Source of the DNA: Amblyornis subalaris
Taxonomy: Eukaryota > Chordata > Aves > Passeriformes > Ptilonorhynchidae
Reading direction: 5' to 3'
Assembly (NCBI GenBank): GCA_018881555.1
Contig: JACAXG010000076.1
Span: forward strand, 2,242,003-2,306,002
DNA: 64,000 bases
The notes beneath the pieces are model-generated. The model ran no database searches, was not told where the DNA came from, and saw only the letters and a program-made list of their open reading frames with translations. A program made the translations under genes and the position numbers. Shown one piece after another: positions 28,561-40,085 of the stretch (its first letter is position 1; every line of letters begins with the position of its first letter).

Positions 28561-31500
28561 AGTGCTGGAGGGGGAAGTGCCAAAGACACCACAAACAGGA
28601 TGGAGGTGTCAGCGGGAGGGAGGGTTGGGTTTGGCAGCGGCTCTGTGGAGCACTGAGCGGAGAGGGGCTTGTGGGTCCCCAACAGTGCCCTGGGGAGGGN
28701 AGGGGAGGGGTGGGGAGATGGCAGCGCTGCTGTTTGGTGGGTAAATGGAGGTGGGAGGTGTCAGCCTTGTGGGAACTGCAGCCTCCATGGGAGAGCAGAG
28801 AGATAGATCATGATTTCTTTTTAATTTTGAAAAGATTTCTTTGAGGTCAGGGTGAATTTCTGTTCCTGCATCCTTGGGTGAAAGGAGAACACATCACTGC
28901 TGTGGTTTGTCTTGGCTGGACCATTGCAAGCCTCCCTGGAGCATCCTTAGGGCAGCCTGGATTAGCCCAACGTCCCAGGGAGATGGAGAAGGGCTTTGAT
29001 TTCTGGCTCGAGGGGCCAGGGTTAATCCCCAGCTCTGGCTGAGCCGCTCAGATCTCCCAGCTGTNTTGATAAGAGGGAACACAGGAATTACAGAAGAAAG
29101 CAGGTTCCCAAAATCTGGTCACAGCTTGCAAGTGCATCTTGCCCCTCTGAAAAACCCCCAAACACACACAGTGTTGGAGTCCCAATGTGGACCTCTGCTT
29201 TAGGCTCTCCAAAAGAGGGAAAACTCCTTTCCCAGAGCTTGTGTGTCAGCTGGGACACAGCTTCATCCTGGCCAGCCTCACCCTCTGCAATCCTCACACA
29301 AGTTGTGCTTTGAAGCTGTGTGAGCTGTCAGCACGGGAAGTGTCAGTTAAATGGGTGCCCTGAAATAAAAGCCTAATAAGGAAATATTTTTCATTTATAA
29401 TAATACAGCACTGCAACTCCAGCTACCCATTCTGGGGAAGAAAAGTCCTTCTTTGAAGATGTTCCGTCTCCAGCTAAACCCTTTAATAAGCAAATAAATG
29501 CCAGTGTTTGAAACCCTTTACATTAAAAATTGAGTGTCTTTAGAATAATAATAAAATAATAATAATAATAAGCCCCACGTGTGTATCATCCCTGGTGCAA
29601 TTAGGCCCAGCATGGTGCTGGCAGCACTGCTGAAGTCATTTCTTTAGCACTGCTCTGTGGTGGCAGCAGCAGCTTTGATNCCACGTACATAAAATTAACA
29701 CTCCCCAACCCCCAGCACGGGCAGCTCTCGGATGTGGGATTTTGTTTATCCACAGAGCCTGGTGGAGTCCCACTGGGAGAAAGCTGAGGAATAGCAAGGA
29801 AAAGAACTGCTGAAGGGGAAAATAACTGAGCCCCTCAGCTCCAGGGAGTTTGCCTGGGGGTGATCCCTCCCTTTAACCCCAGGTTTCAGGCAAACACAAC
29901 GCAGCGTATCATGTGTGACCTTATCTCACTTTTCAGATGGGTGAAATCAGGGAAATCCTTACTCCCGGGGAGATCCAAGAGTTCCCTGAAGAAGAGTAAA
30001 TTCAGGACTCTGGGATGGCTGAAGTCAGGTCACTGGTGGTGGGAATGCTGTTCCTACAGCTGCACCAAGACCCTGCACAATCCCGGGGGTATAAATTAGG
30101 GAAACAACCAGGAAAGCAGGTTTTCCTGACCCNCAATTTTATGTCCAAGCAAACCTCATTACGGGAGCAGGGATGTACCAGTGACGCTGTAGGCAACTTG
30201 ACGTATCCTAAAGCTGTGAGTGTTCAGACTGAGCGGTGTTTGGGTTTGATTTTTTGGAGAGGACCCTGTGATATCCAAAGACCAAAGCAGAGCTGCTGGG
30301 AGGGTGGTGGGAGATGCTGTGGAGCAGGAGGAGCCTGGGGCAGGCAGTGGGTGCTGCAGGGGAGCAGCTGAATCTGCAGCTCCTTAAAATGTCTCCTGAA
30401 GTCTCCTGGCTTCCCTCCCAATGCTGGGAACATTTGGAAGGGGGAGCAGAGCCTGGCTGGTTTCAGTTCTGCTTGACTCTGCTTCAGGAAAACGCGAAGG
30501 CTTGGGATGACGCACCGTTCGCAGGCAATGGTGCAAAAGAGGGAGGACGGATGGGATGGATTGGGAAAATCCAGTGAAAATTGGGTTTTCCTGTGTGAAT
30601 TTGTTCAATATAAAGGCTTGAGCTCAGCCTGCCCTAGATGTCCGTGTGGCTGCTCCATGCTGTGCCCTGTCTTTGCAGGGTGCACACCCCTCTCTGCGCC
30701 CTGCTGCAGGGACAGGTCGGCACACCTCTGTGTAGCCCACCTGGCACAACATCCCTTTCCACAAGGCACTCCCTGTGCCCTCACAGAGCCACTTGTCTCA
30801 TTCTGANGGTCAGAGATGACCCTTGTCATCCCACCGGTCCCCAGCCAGGATGCTCTGGGAACACAAAGCACTCCCAGGTGTCCAAAGTGTTTTGGCTGCT
30901 GCGCAAAGGATCCCCTTTATTCCAGCCTGCCTTTTGCAGTGTTTCACCTGCACACACAGACCTGAGAGCACGAGGGGCTGTGAAGGGACTGTCTGGTTNT
31001 TAATAACAGCATCTGTTGCAATAAATAGGGATGGTTGTTTGGGTCTTAGTCACCTAATAGCAATGTTTGTGCTTNAAGATATGATTCAGCTCTTGCAGGC
31101 AGTTCTTCACCTTGCATTCTCCATGGGGTTTGGGAAATGATGGAAGAGGCTTTATGAGAGTTCCACGGTGTGTGTTTCACTTGTTATTTGATATTTAATG
31201 TCCCTTTGGGTATTAAATATAAGTGGAAAACTGAAAACCAAGCCAACAAACCTGAGCACTGACAGAGAAGACAAACAGCTCTGTTGCTCCTGGTGTGCAG
31301 ATGAAGGTGTCTTTGCTTCTGATTTAATGGCTCAGTTGATGAGACTAAAAACATATTTTTATAGCCAAGTTTCCTGCATTCTTCTTTTTCTTTGCGTGCA
31401 TCAGTCTTGGAGTTACAGAGCTCTCTCCTCTTTTATGGTGTGTTTGATTATTACTTTTTGAGATTAGTGACAGGTTTGACAACTCCCTACCTCTGTATTC

Positions 31501-34500
31501 CTGGATAACGACAGCCTCACCCCCCTGTGTGTTCTGCAAGGGCTGTGTTGAGCCTCAGAAACGCTGAGTTAAACATGGGCTGAGTGGAAAGAGCATAAAC
31601 TTGTGTGAAATGTTGAGCTGTGAGGCCACAGGGCCGAGTGGGTCCCCCAGGTGGTCTCCCTGCCAAGACGTCAACTTGACAGAAAAGTTGCTTATTTTGC
31701 AGTGAACCAGAAGTTTCCCTGTTGTTATTCATTCTCAGAGTGAGTGTCGTGTGAGTTGCCTTTTTGATGCTTTTTTTGGTGCTTTTTGCCTTGCCCTTTC
31801 ATTCCCCGGAGCCAGACTCAGGCTGTGTTCGTGCCTGGCAAATGGAGATGCACATGAAATTCATTTGACACGCACAACATCCGCAGCGTTGGAGTCTCGA
31901 GTCAGGCTGTGCTTTGATTAAATTCAGTCCACGCTCTGGCANTATTTCCAGCTGGGAGCAGATCCGGTGTCGCTGTTCCTGACTCCGTGGCTGCTCTGCA
32001 GCACTGGGCAGCAGCTGGAGCATTTCTCCTGGGGACCTCCTTGCCCGGGGGGTCCCTGTGTGTCTGTGTGATGCACCCAAAAATGCAAAGCTCGCCCAAG
32101 GTCGTGGAGGGAGACAGGAGCCGGATGCAGGTCCTGGGGCTTAAGCAGTGCCCCAGCCCATCCTCTCCAGGTCCTGTGGTGCTGGATGGATCCAGCTGCG
32201 CTCCAGCTGGTGCCCCAGGGCTGGGCAGGGGGCTGCAGCCCCCCAGCCATGGCCAAGGCTCCCACTGGTGGGGCTGTCCCTCATTGCCCTCCTGGCAGGG
32301 GGTTATCAGGAACTGGAGCAGGACAAGGACCCCTCTGACACGATTCCCCAGAGCCCTGTGGAATGCTGGACTCGGTGACGAGCTCTGCAGAATGTGACTT
32401 TCTCTTGCCTCTGACTCATCCCACTGTTGCCTCCCACAGGTTTATTTATTGTTCTCCCAGACACAGAAACAGCAGTTGGGTCTCCCTGCCCTGTGCCAGG
32501 CCCCTCCTCGGGCAGCTGGGCTGGGATCTGCCAGAGCAGCCAGGCCTTCCCCCCACTCATCCCTCGGGGGTCTCAGACTGGGGGTTTGCATTTCCCTGGA
32601 GCTCTGCACAAATCCCCCAGCGCCGCTCCCGAGCCTGGTTCTGCTCTGGAAAACCGTTCACAGACAGCACATGGCAAATGGCACTCGGCATCTCGGGATG
32701 TGCCCTTTCCCTGGAGTGCTGCTCATTCTCTGCCCAGGCAGAAGACAGCCCCTTGGAATGTGTGCTCTCCTGCTCCGGGATGCAGCGGGAATGCCGGGAT
32801 GCTGAAGGGGCTCCCCAGCACCGCTGTCGGGACTGAGGGAGTCGAGAGAAGGAGGATGGGTCTGTAGTAGGTACATGAAATCCTGATTAATTGTATTTTG
32901 TGTTAATGACAGTTGGGAAACGAGGACTTGTAGCATCAATGGCAATCTGGGGAGTGCTGCAGCTGGAGGCCGGAAGGGCCAGCTCAGCCAGCCTCGTGTC
33001 CCCAACATTCTGAACGATGCCTTTGCTGAGGGCACTGCCCTGCCCTCCCNCCTTGGCTTTGGGGCACAGGGAATTGCTCTGTGCTGGAGCCGGGAGCAGT
33101 CCCCAGGACAGGGGCTCTCTTTCCTCAGGTGGGATCCCACCAGGTTGCTCAGCCTGTCCCTGTGGTGGCCTCGGCAGGCGCCCTGCTCCGTGGCGGGACC
33201 NGGATGGCACCAGTGCCCTTCCAGGGCAGGGACAGATGGAACCAGTCCCATTTTGCAGCTCNAGCTCCAGCGTTTGGATGGGGATGTTCCCTTCTTCTGG
33301 CTCTTTCTCTTTCATTTCTCATTTCTCTCAGCATCCCCGCCCCCCGTAACTGCTTTAAATCATTCCTCCCCCACGCCTGTGTTATCACCCAGCANGTCAG
33401 TCCGCGGCTGTGCCACCCACCCCTCTCCTCCCGGAGCTGCACGTTAACGCTTTGCACCAGATAATGTGAGGCAATTAGTGAATGGAGAATAACCTTCCCA
33501 CTTAAAAGCAGGATGGGTTGGGAAGCATCACACGGATGGATTGCACGGGGAGTATTAATTGCTTTTCTCTCCAGTGACTCCTAGTGTAGGAGAGTCCATA
33601 TGGAGAGGGAGGAGGAGGAAGAGATGCTGCGGGAGAAACAAAGTCTCCGGTCCTGGCGAGAAGCGTAAAGCCCAGCGCATCCGAGTGGGCCCTTCCCCGC
33701 GGATCCGGAGGCTGTGGCGCAGCGGGGGCCGCGGCAGCGAGCGGGCACCGTGTGCCGATGGATCACGCGAGCCCGGGAGCGGCGGATGAGGAGTGCGAGG
33801 GTGGGGTATGCCGGGGTCAGAGGGAATGGGAGCTGCTGGAGGGAAACCACCGCTCTGGAAGCAGCGAGATACCAGCGTGAATGGTGTCACCTTCCCCAGG
33901 GTGCGACTGAGGGGGGCTTTGGTGTGTTGGGTGGCTGAGGTGGCAGAGGCGCCTTGCACGAGGCACAGGGGCTGTCTGGCCACTGTATTTTTGGGGAAAC
34001 AATTCCTTTATTGGGGTATCTGCTCGTTCATGCAGCTCCGAGGGCCCACGAGGCGGCACCATGGTGAACTGCCCAGCACCTGCACAACAGCCTGGGCTCT
34101 GGAAGAGAAATGAAAAAAGAAGCAGAAGAGGAGAGGAGTGCACCTGAGCTGGGGCAGAACCATCCCCCGACTCTNCTGCCCCATGGTCACCCCTGCCCCG
34201 GGACCAGCTCAGCCCCTGCCACGTGCTGGGGTTGCACAGTGGGATCCTGCTCGGAGGCTGCTCCGTTTGCAGCCGCTCACATCTGGCCCCTGAGAGGGGA
34301 CACAGTTCTGGGGCACTTCGTGCTTGGCCACACCGTCAGGGATGGCACCTCCTGACTCGTGGCACTGAACTCGGAGGGGAGGGAAGGCACCTTGGAGCCC
34401 ATCCCGTTAACCCTTTCCTGGAGGCGGCCGGCTCGTTTCCAGGCTGCCCACGCTGTCCCTGGGCTGGGGCCATTCCCCAGCGGGGCCGTGTTATTGCAGC

Positions 34501-34639
34501 AGGGCCCCCCGGGAAGATCAACGCTCCCGGCCCGGGCGCGCAGCACGGCACAGGAATTCCCGGGGCTTGGCCGCGCTGTTTGCTTTCGGCACAACCCCGA
34601 GGCGCAGCGGCGCTCAACACAAATATTTGTGTGGCTGGT
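28561..34639. other. Intergenic region between the B3GALT9 and KCNT1 promoters
   Basis: Six kilobases without a supportable exon. It contains an AAT-type microsatellite at 29543-29572 and AT-rich patches around 29340-29560. A CpG-richer patch lies near 33640-33790. All ORFs are unsupported by family similarity or splice context. Enhancers for KCNT1 are possible but nothing in the sequence proves one. Confidence 0.5.
29543..29572. repeat. (AAT)n microsatellite
   Basis: Interrupted AAT/ATA trinucleotide run of about 30 bases. Confidence 0.85.
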
Positions 34640-34963
34640 AGAAAAGAAAACCAAATAAAAACAGAAAAAAAGAAAAAGAAAAGGAAATAAAAAGAAAAGG
34701 AAAAAATAGAGAAGGAAAAAATAGAAAAGGAAAGGAAGAAAGGAAAAGAAGACAGGAAAAAGGAAAGTAGTGGAAAAGAAGACAGGAAAAAGGGAAGGAG
34801 AGAAGAGGAGAAAGGAAAGGGAAAGGAAAAAGGAAAGGAAAGGAGAAATGAAAAGGGAAATGAAAGGGAAAGGGGAAGTGAAAGGGAAAAGGTAGGGGAA
34901 AAGGAGAGGAAAAAGGAAAGGAAAAAAGAAAGGAAATCGGAAAAGGAAAATAAAGAAAGCCAA
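34640..34963. repeat. Polypurine (GGAAA/GAAAA) tract
   Basis: About 320 bases made almost only of A and G on the plus strand, as irregular GGAAA, GAAAA and GGAAAGG units with very few pyrimidines. The complementary strand reads as a long Phe/Ser/Leu ORF, which is an artefact of composition. It ends about 15 bases before the KCNT1 CpG island begins. Confidence 0.92.
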
Positions 34964-34974
34964 GCCCCCCGAGG

Positions 34975-35900
34975 GTCGTGCACTCAGAGGCCAGAGGCGA
35001 AGGACGCGGCCCGGGGCAGGGTCACCGGCTGCTGCCCCAGCCCGGAGGTCTCGGGGGCCTGGGCGGGGCAGCGCCGGGGGCCAGGGGAGGAGGCGAGCGG
35101 GGCCGCCGGCGCGCGTTGGGCGGATCCCGGTCCCGCCCGGTGCGGCCCCTCCGCTCCCCTCCCCGCCCATCCCCGCCCATCCCCGCGCATCCCGCACCTG
35201 TTGCCGCCCGCACCCCGCCGGGCTCCCCGCGGCGCCGCCCGGCCCCGGCATGCGGAGCGCCCGAGCGGCCCGCGGGCTGCGGCGGCGGCGGGGCGCGCCG
35301 TGATGGGCGGCCGGCAGCGGCGGCGGCACCCGCACCGGGACGGCGGCGCTGGCTCTGCCCGCGGCCGGCAGCCCCCGGCCCGCGCCCCCGGCAGCGCGGG
35401 GCGCCCATGCTCTGCCCCGCCTCGCCGCTCCGGGGCCCCGCGCCGCTTCGCCGATGCCGTTCTCGGGCGAGGAGCGGAGCCTGCAGGGGATCTACAAACC
35501 GGCGGGGCCGGCGGAGGGGCGGCCGGTCTGCTCCGAGTGCTACACCAACCGCTCCTTCGTCTACGACGATGGCAGCGCCCACAGGTACCGGGGGCGCCGG
35601 GGCGGGGAGGGTCCCCCGGGGCTGCCGGTGCTGCCGTCGTGGGGAGCCGCGGGGCTGCGGAGCTCTCGGTGCGGCCGGGGGAGCCCCTTCCCCTCCCGGG
35701 GGGAGTCCGGCGCGGCCGGCAGGACCCGCATCCCCCATCCCCGCCGCGCCCCCCGCGCCCCGAGCCCGGAGGAAAGTTTCTGCGGCACTTCCAGGCCCGG
35801 CTGGGGTCCCTGAGAATGCCCCTCTGGGCACAGCCGCTTGGGAACGGGGCAGCCGGGAGCTGCCTGCGTACGGGGAAGAGGTGCTTGGCGACCTCCGAGC
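34975..35900 (+). promoter_or_regulatory. KCNT1: KCNT1 (Slack-A) CpG-island promoter
   Basis: Dense CpG island beginning sharply at the end of the polypurine tract and covering the first coding exon. Tandem CCCCGCCCAT-type boxes at about 35155-35200 are Sp/KLF sites. No TATA box is seen. The 5' UTR probably lies within 35200-35453. Long overlapping ORFs on both strands here are composition artefacts. Confidence 0.75.
35454..35584 (+). CDS. KCNT1: KCNT1 coding exon 1, Slack-A type N terminus
   Basis: First exon of the sodium-activated potassium channel subunit Slack (KNa1.1), long A-type isoform. ATG at 35454; 43 codons plus two bases (AG) to a donor GTACCG at 35585. The encoded segment includes CYTNRSFVYDDG, which matches the YTNR(T/S)F..DDG motif of the Slack-A cytoplasmic N terminus. 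The leftover AG joins the G at 48125 to make Arg and reads straight into the rest of the Slack-A N terminus, strong support for this pairing over 12.5 kb. Upstream GC-rich ORF extensions lack conservation cues, so the start at 35454 is preferred. In mammals this isoform has its own promoter, separate from that of Slack-B. Confidence 0.88.
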
Positions 35901-38900
35901 AGTTCCCGGTCGCATCCTTCNTGGGAAGAGGGTCGATGCTGTCCCTCCGTCGAGCCCACCACAGACCGAGGCTGTGCTCTGGGGTGTGAGGGTGAGGCAG
36001 TGTTCGGCTGAGCCCTGAACCCACCCCAAAGCCAAGGGTCTAAAACACACGCAGGCAAAAATCTACATTCCTGTAGGCGCAGCGCAGCCCCACCAGCTCC
36101 GGGCTGGTTTTATGCCAAAGTTACAATGTCCAGTCCGAGGGACGGGCTGCTGTGTGGAAGGGAAGAGCTGCTTGAGGAGATCGGTGGACTCAATGCCACC
36201 GTGCTCTTGTGCCTGGCAGCAGCAGCTGTTTCTCACAAGAGCTCATTGCTGAAGTATCTCCGTTTTTCCTGATAAAAGCTATGTATTATCACTGTTCTGA
36301 TTAAATTTACCAGTGTGGTTCTTCTGACTGTCACACTCATCAAATGCCAGCTGAAATGCACAAATGAAGTATCAATTCATGCTTGGCAGATAAGGACCTT
36401 GGCTGGGTTTGTGCCCTGGGCCGCCCAGCTGGGGTTTTCTGTGTCGGCGTCTGCTCGTTATGATTTAGGGAAACAATCTTTTATTCCTAAAAACCTAGAT
36501 GAAAAAGAAGAAACAGCCTGTTCTTTAACTCTCAGTACACTACCACTGACTGGGTAATGAATAAAATCCTTGAATATTGTTTTTTGGGGTTAAGACCCTC
36601 ATTATCACCTCCTCTCTGTCAGTGACACAATGTCCGATGGACCCAAAGCTCCGTGGTGCCTCAGGACCCCCTAACTCTGGAGAACTCCGTTTGGGCACCC
36701 CAGGGCGGCTGTGGAGAACAGCCTTCCCCAAAGCCAGCTGCCTCATTTTGCAGCTGTGCTCGGAGTGTGTGCAGAAATGACACCCCTGAGGAGGCTGTTG
36801 AACGCCTGTGTGTGTGAAGATCGGAGATCGGGCTGGAGACAGCTCGCGGAGGGTTTCGACTCCAACATTACGGGAAAATGAGGAGTTGCTGCTCATTACT
36901 GACACTGCAGCCTTGCCTGGGGTCATTTATCCTCATCTAATGCACAACAAAATCCTTGCCCAAAGATCCTCCCGCCTGTCTCTTTCAATCCGAATAGAAG
37001 AGCTTAGTTTCCTAATTATTATTATGCAGCTCGATGTGTTTCTAACCCCCTCAGGCTCCGGAGAGGTTGAAATGCCATTGCTTTCCATGACTTGTCTTGC
37101 CTGCCCTTGTGCTCAGCTTTTTGCTGCCCTTCTGGAGATATTAAACAAGCTGGTTGGAGCCCTTAGGGCTCAGCAGCGTTTCCCAGCTCCAGCTCGGAGC
37201 AGACTGGTCCCAAATGTACTTTTTCAGAGCTGTTCAACTGAAGAAGCAGAAAAGGACTCTTATAAACATGCTAAAGAGAAAGGGCAGGAGCAGGCAGAGC
37301 AATAAGCACCATTAGATGGTCCCAGGGGCCCCCTGGCTAATCTGCTGTTTGGTTTCCTTTTCTGCAGCTTGGGCTGGGGGCGCAAATCCCATCAGTGGAT
37401 GATCATCCACGTTTAACAACCTGCTGTTGCTCAGCCTCTGCCTGGTACAAGAGTTTCTTTCTCACCTCCCACGAGTCTCACCTCGTCTCCAGTCTGATGA
37501 GGGGTTCGTGCACAGTCCCCGGGGCAGACCAGGGCTCAGGAGTCCAACACCATCTCCTTGTCTCCTCTCTGTGCCTCCAGGCGTGGAGCTGTAGGTGTGA
37601 GGCAGACAAGCAGACCTGTCACCAGAGGTGTGAGTGAAGGATGTGAGAGCCAGGATACATCGAGCAGCAAAGATGTAGAATATGCTCACTGAACCTTCTG
37701 CTGAATGTTCAAGGGACCTCAGCTGGGCTGGCCCCATTGAAACAAATGGAAGCCTCAATTATCCCCTCACTTAGCAAATCTAGAGGTGACTTAAGAGCTG
37801 TTAAGGAGTAATTCCATCTTCTTTGTTGCCTGAGGGTGGAGATGTGTGTGTAAATGTCTGTGAGCTTCCTCCCNGCCCCCTTTGTAAGGCGACAGTGGTC
37901 CCGAAAGTCCCTCCCAAGTGGAAAGCAAAGGGTTAATTGTAAAAGCACTTGAGAGTTTGTTTGGAGAGTAAATACACATTTCTGGCACCCCGAGGGCACA
38001 AACAGCCTAAATTTTACTTTCCTACCTCGTGGGAAATCTGGGTAAATGTTTGTACAAGGAGCCAGGCTGTCACTTTGGGGATCTCAGGATTTCCTCCGGC
38101 CAGCGGCGCCGCTTCCTTGCCTTGCCCATGTAAGGGCACCGCGGGCACGGGTGATGGATGAGCGGCCAGATGGAAGGACTCACACAAAAATATCCCGCAC
38201 GAGTCAGGGGGCCGGCGGGAGAGGCAGGGATGGGCGGGAGGAGACTCGGATTTACCATCCTCTGCCTCCTGCTCCTATGGCTGGTTTGAGAGGAAGAAGC
38301 TGGAAGAAGGCGTTGCACGCGGCGCTACCTGGAGCGGCTGCGTAGGAAGGTCATGGCTTTGCCGTAGACGTACGTGGCTTTTCTCATGTCTGCTAGAAAT
38401 GGCTCCTGGGGGATCTGTCCGGCTGCTGGGCTGCACTGCACTGCTCACGCTCCGTGTATGTGCTCAGAGCAAACAGCCCACGGCCTGTGCTGAGCAGGGA
38501 TTTGGGTGCCGTGCCATGGGTTTGGGAGCGGGACGTGCAGGGAAGGGAGGTTCCAGCTGCTCCAGTGAAAGTGCCAGAGGAGCTGAGGTTCGGGGCCGGA
38601 CAGCAGCAGCCGGACAGACCCCTGAGCACCGCCGGCCTGGTGGCTTGGGATGTGCCTGTGGAATGTCAGCTGGAGGGGGCTTGGTTTGCCAGGGGCTGTG
38701 CTACGGTGGGGTCTGTCCTCAGTCCCACCTGGCTGGGCAGCCAGGACAGGTCTTTTGGCCTTAGAAATCACAGCAAGATTTGGAGCAGTGGCAGCAAGGT
38801 TAAAAATGCCCATAGGCACCTTCTGCCACTCTGGGCAAAGCCTCTGCTGAGTCCAAAGGCAGATCAGCAAAAAGCATTGATTAAATGGGATTCTTGCTAA

Positions 38901-39849
38901 GTGTGAGCACACATCCATGCCCAGGATAGCTCTCCCATGGCTTCTCCTGCTAATCTTCAGATGTATCCAAGGAACTGTCTCAGTTTAGCACGAGGATGGT
39001 CCCTGCAGCTGACAGCCTGTTGTTGTTCTCTTCAGTTTTCTGTTTCCTGGAAGTGAATGGGGTGATGCTTCTTTGGCAGAGCTTGCACTGAACCAGACTC
39101 TGTAGCTAATTAGTGATCAGTTCCTCCAGGCAAGATTACTAGCTTGGACATTTATCAGCTTCCAAAAAGTCAGCCTTGTGGATTGCAAAAACTGTTGCTT
39201 TGGCTGCCCATGGGCATCTGGGCCTTGCTGCTCCAGGAGAGATGGCAACAGGGAGCCATGAAACTGCAGGGCCAAGCACCCTGTGTTTTCAGAGTGTTTA
39301 TGTAGCAGAGATAAGAAAGAATTCTGCTCTTGTTTTCCTCAGATGGTTAGGAAAGAGAAGTGTGAGGCTCTGGACTGCTGCAGGAGAGCACCTGCCAGCA
39401 CACCTGGGTCAGTGGGAGGAGGTTTTGGGACCCCCCTCACTGTNGTGTTCAACAAAGAACCCCCAGGGTGCCGAACGTTCCTCCGTAGAAACTGCCCTTG
39501 GGTTCTGGCAGGGCTGTGTCACCCTTCACTGGAGAACAGCAAAGTAGGTCATTGCCTGTGCTCAGGGCTCTTTCTGCTCTGCAAAAATATTTACAGCATC
39601 TATTTGAATCCTCCCAATTCTCCTCCGGCGACCTCTCCCTGACCCCCACGCCTGGTTCCCGAGCGCTGCACGCAATTTGTTTTGGAGCCTGTGAACGTTT
39701 GTCTTGCATCCCTGCCAGGCTGGGCTGGAGTGTGGAACATCTCATTCATCCTTCTCATGAATAAAACCAGGCCAAGAGCCAGACGAGCTCTGAGCACAGG
39801 TGCCTCTGGCCTGGTGTCCTTTGAAAGTGCCTGGTGACAGAAACAGCAA

Positions 39850-40085
39850 GAGGGAAAGTTTAGATGGGATGTTGGGAAGAAATTCTTCNCTNTGAGGGTG
39901 GGAAGGCCCTGGCACAGGGTGCCCAGAGAAGCTGTGGGTGCCCCATCCCTGGAAGTGTCCAAGGNCAGGTTGGACGGGGCTTGGAACAACCTGGGATAGT
40001 GGAAGGTGTCCCTGCCCATGGCAGGGGTTGGAATGAGATGAGCTTTAAGGTTCCTTCCAACCCAAATCGTTCTGGGATTCGGTGA
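39850..40085 (+). repeat. CR1-type LINE 3' fragment in KCNT1 intron 1
   Basis: The longest CR1 piece in the window: gatgttgggaagaaattctt, gtgggaaggccctggcacag, the cccatccctggaagtgtcca block, gttggacggggcttggaaca, then ttaaggttccttccaaccca. 5'-truncated, plus orientation, with three n bases. Confidence 0.92.

Noticed and set aside
28561..34639. FBXW2 expected next to B3GALT9 by human gene order
   Set aside because: No F-box or WD40 coding segment could be found on either strand in this interval.
34277..35335. Minus-strand ORF of 352 codons rich in Phe, Leu and Ser, resembling a membrane protein
   Set aside because: It is the pyrimidine strand of the polypurine tract; the composition alone explains the hydrophobic reading and there is no family similarity.
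34978..36050. Three overlapping ORFs of about 340 codons on both strands
   Set aside because: CpG-island sequence has few stop codons in any frame. Only the 35454-35584 segment shows family motifs and a splice partner.
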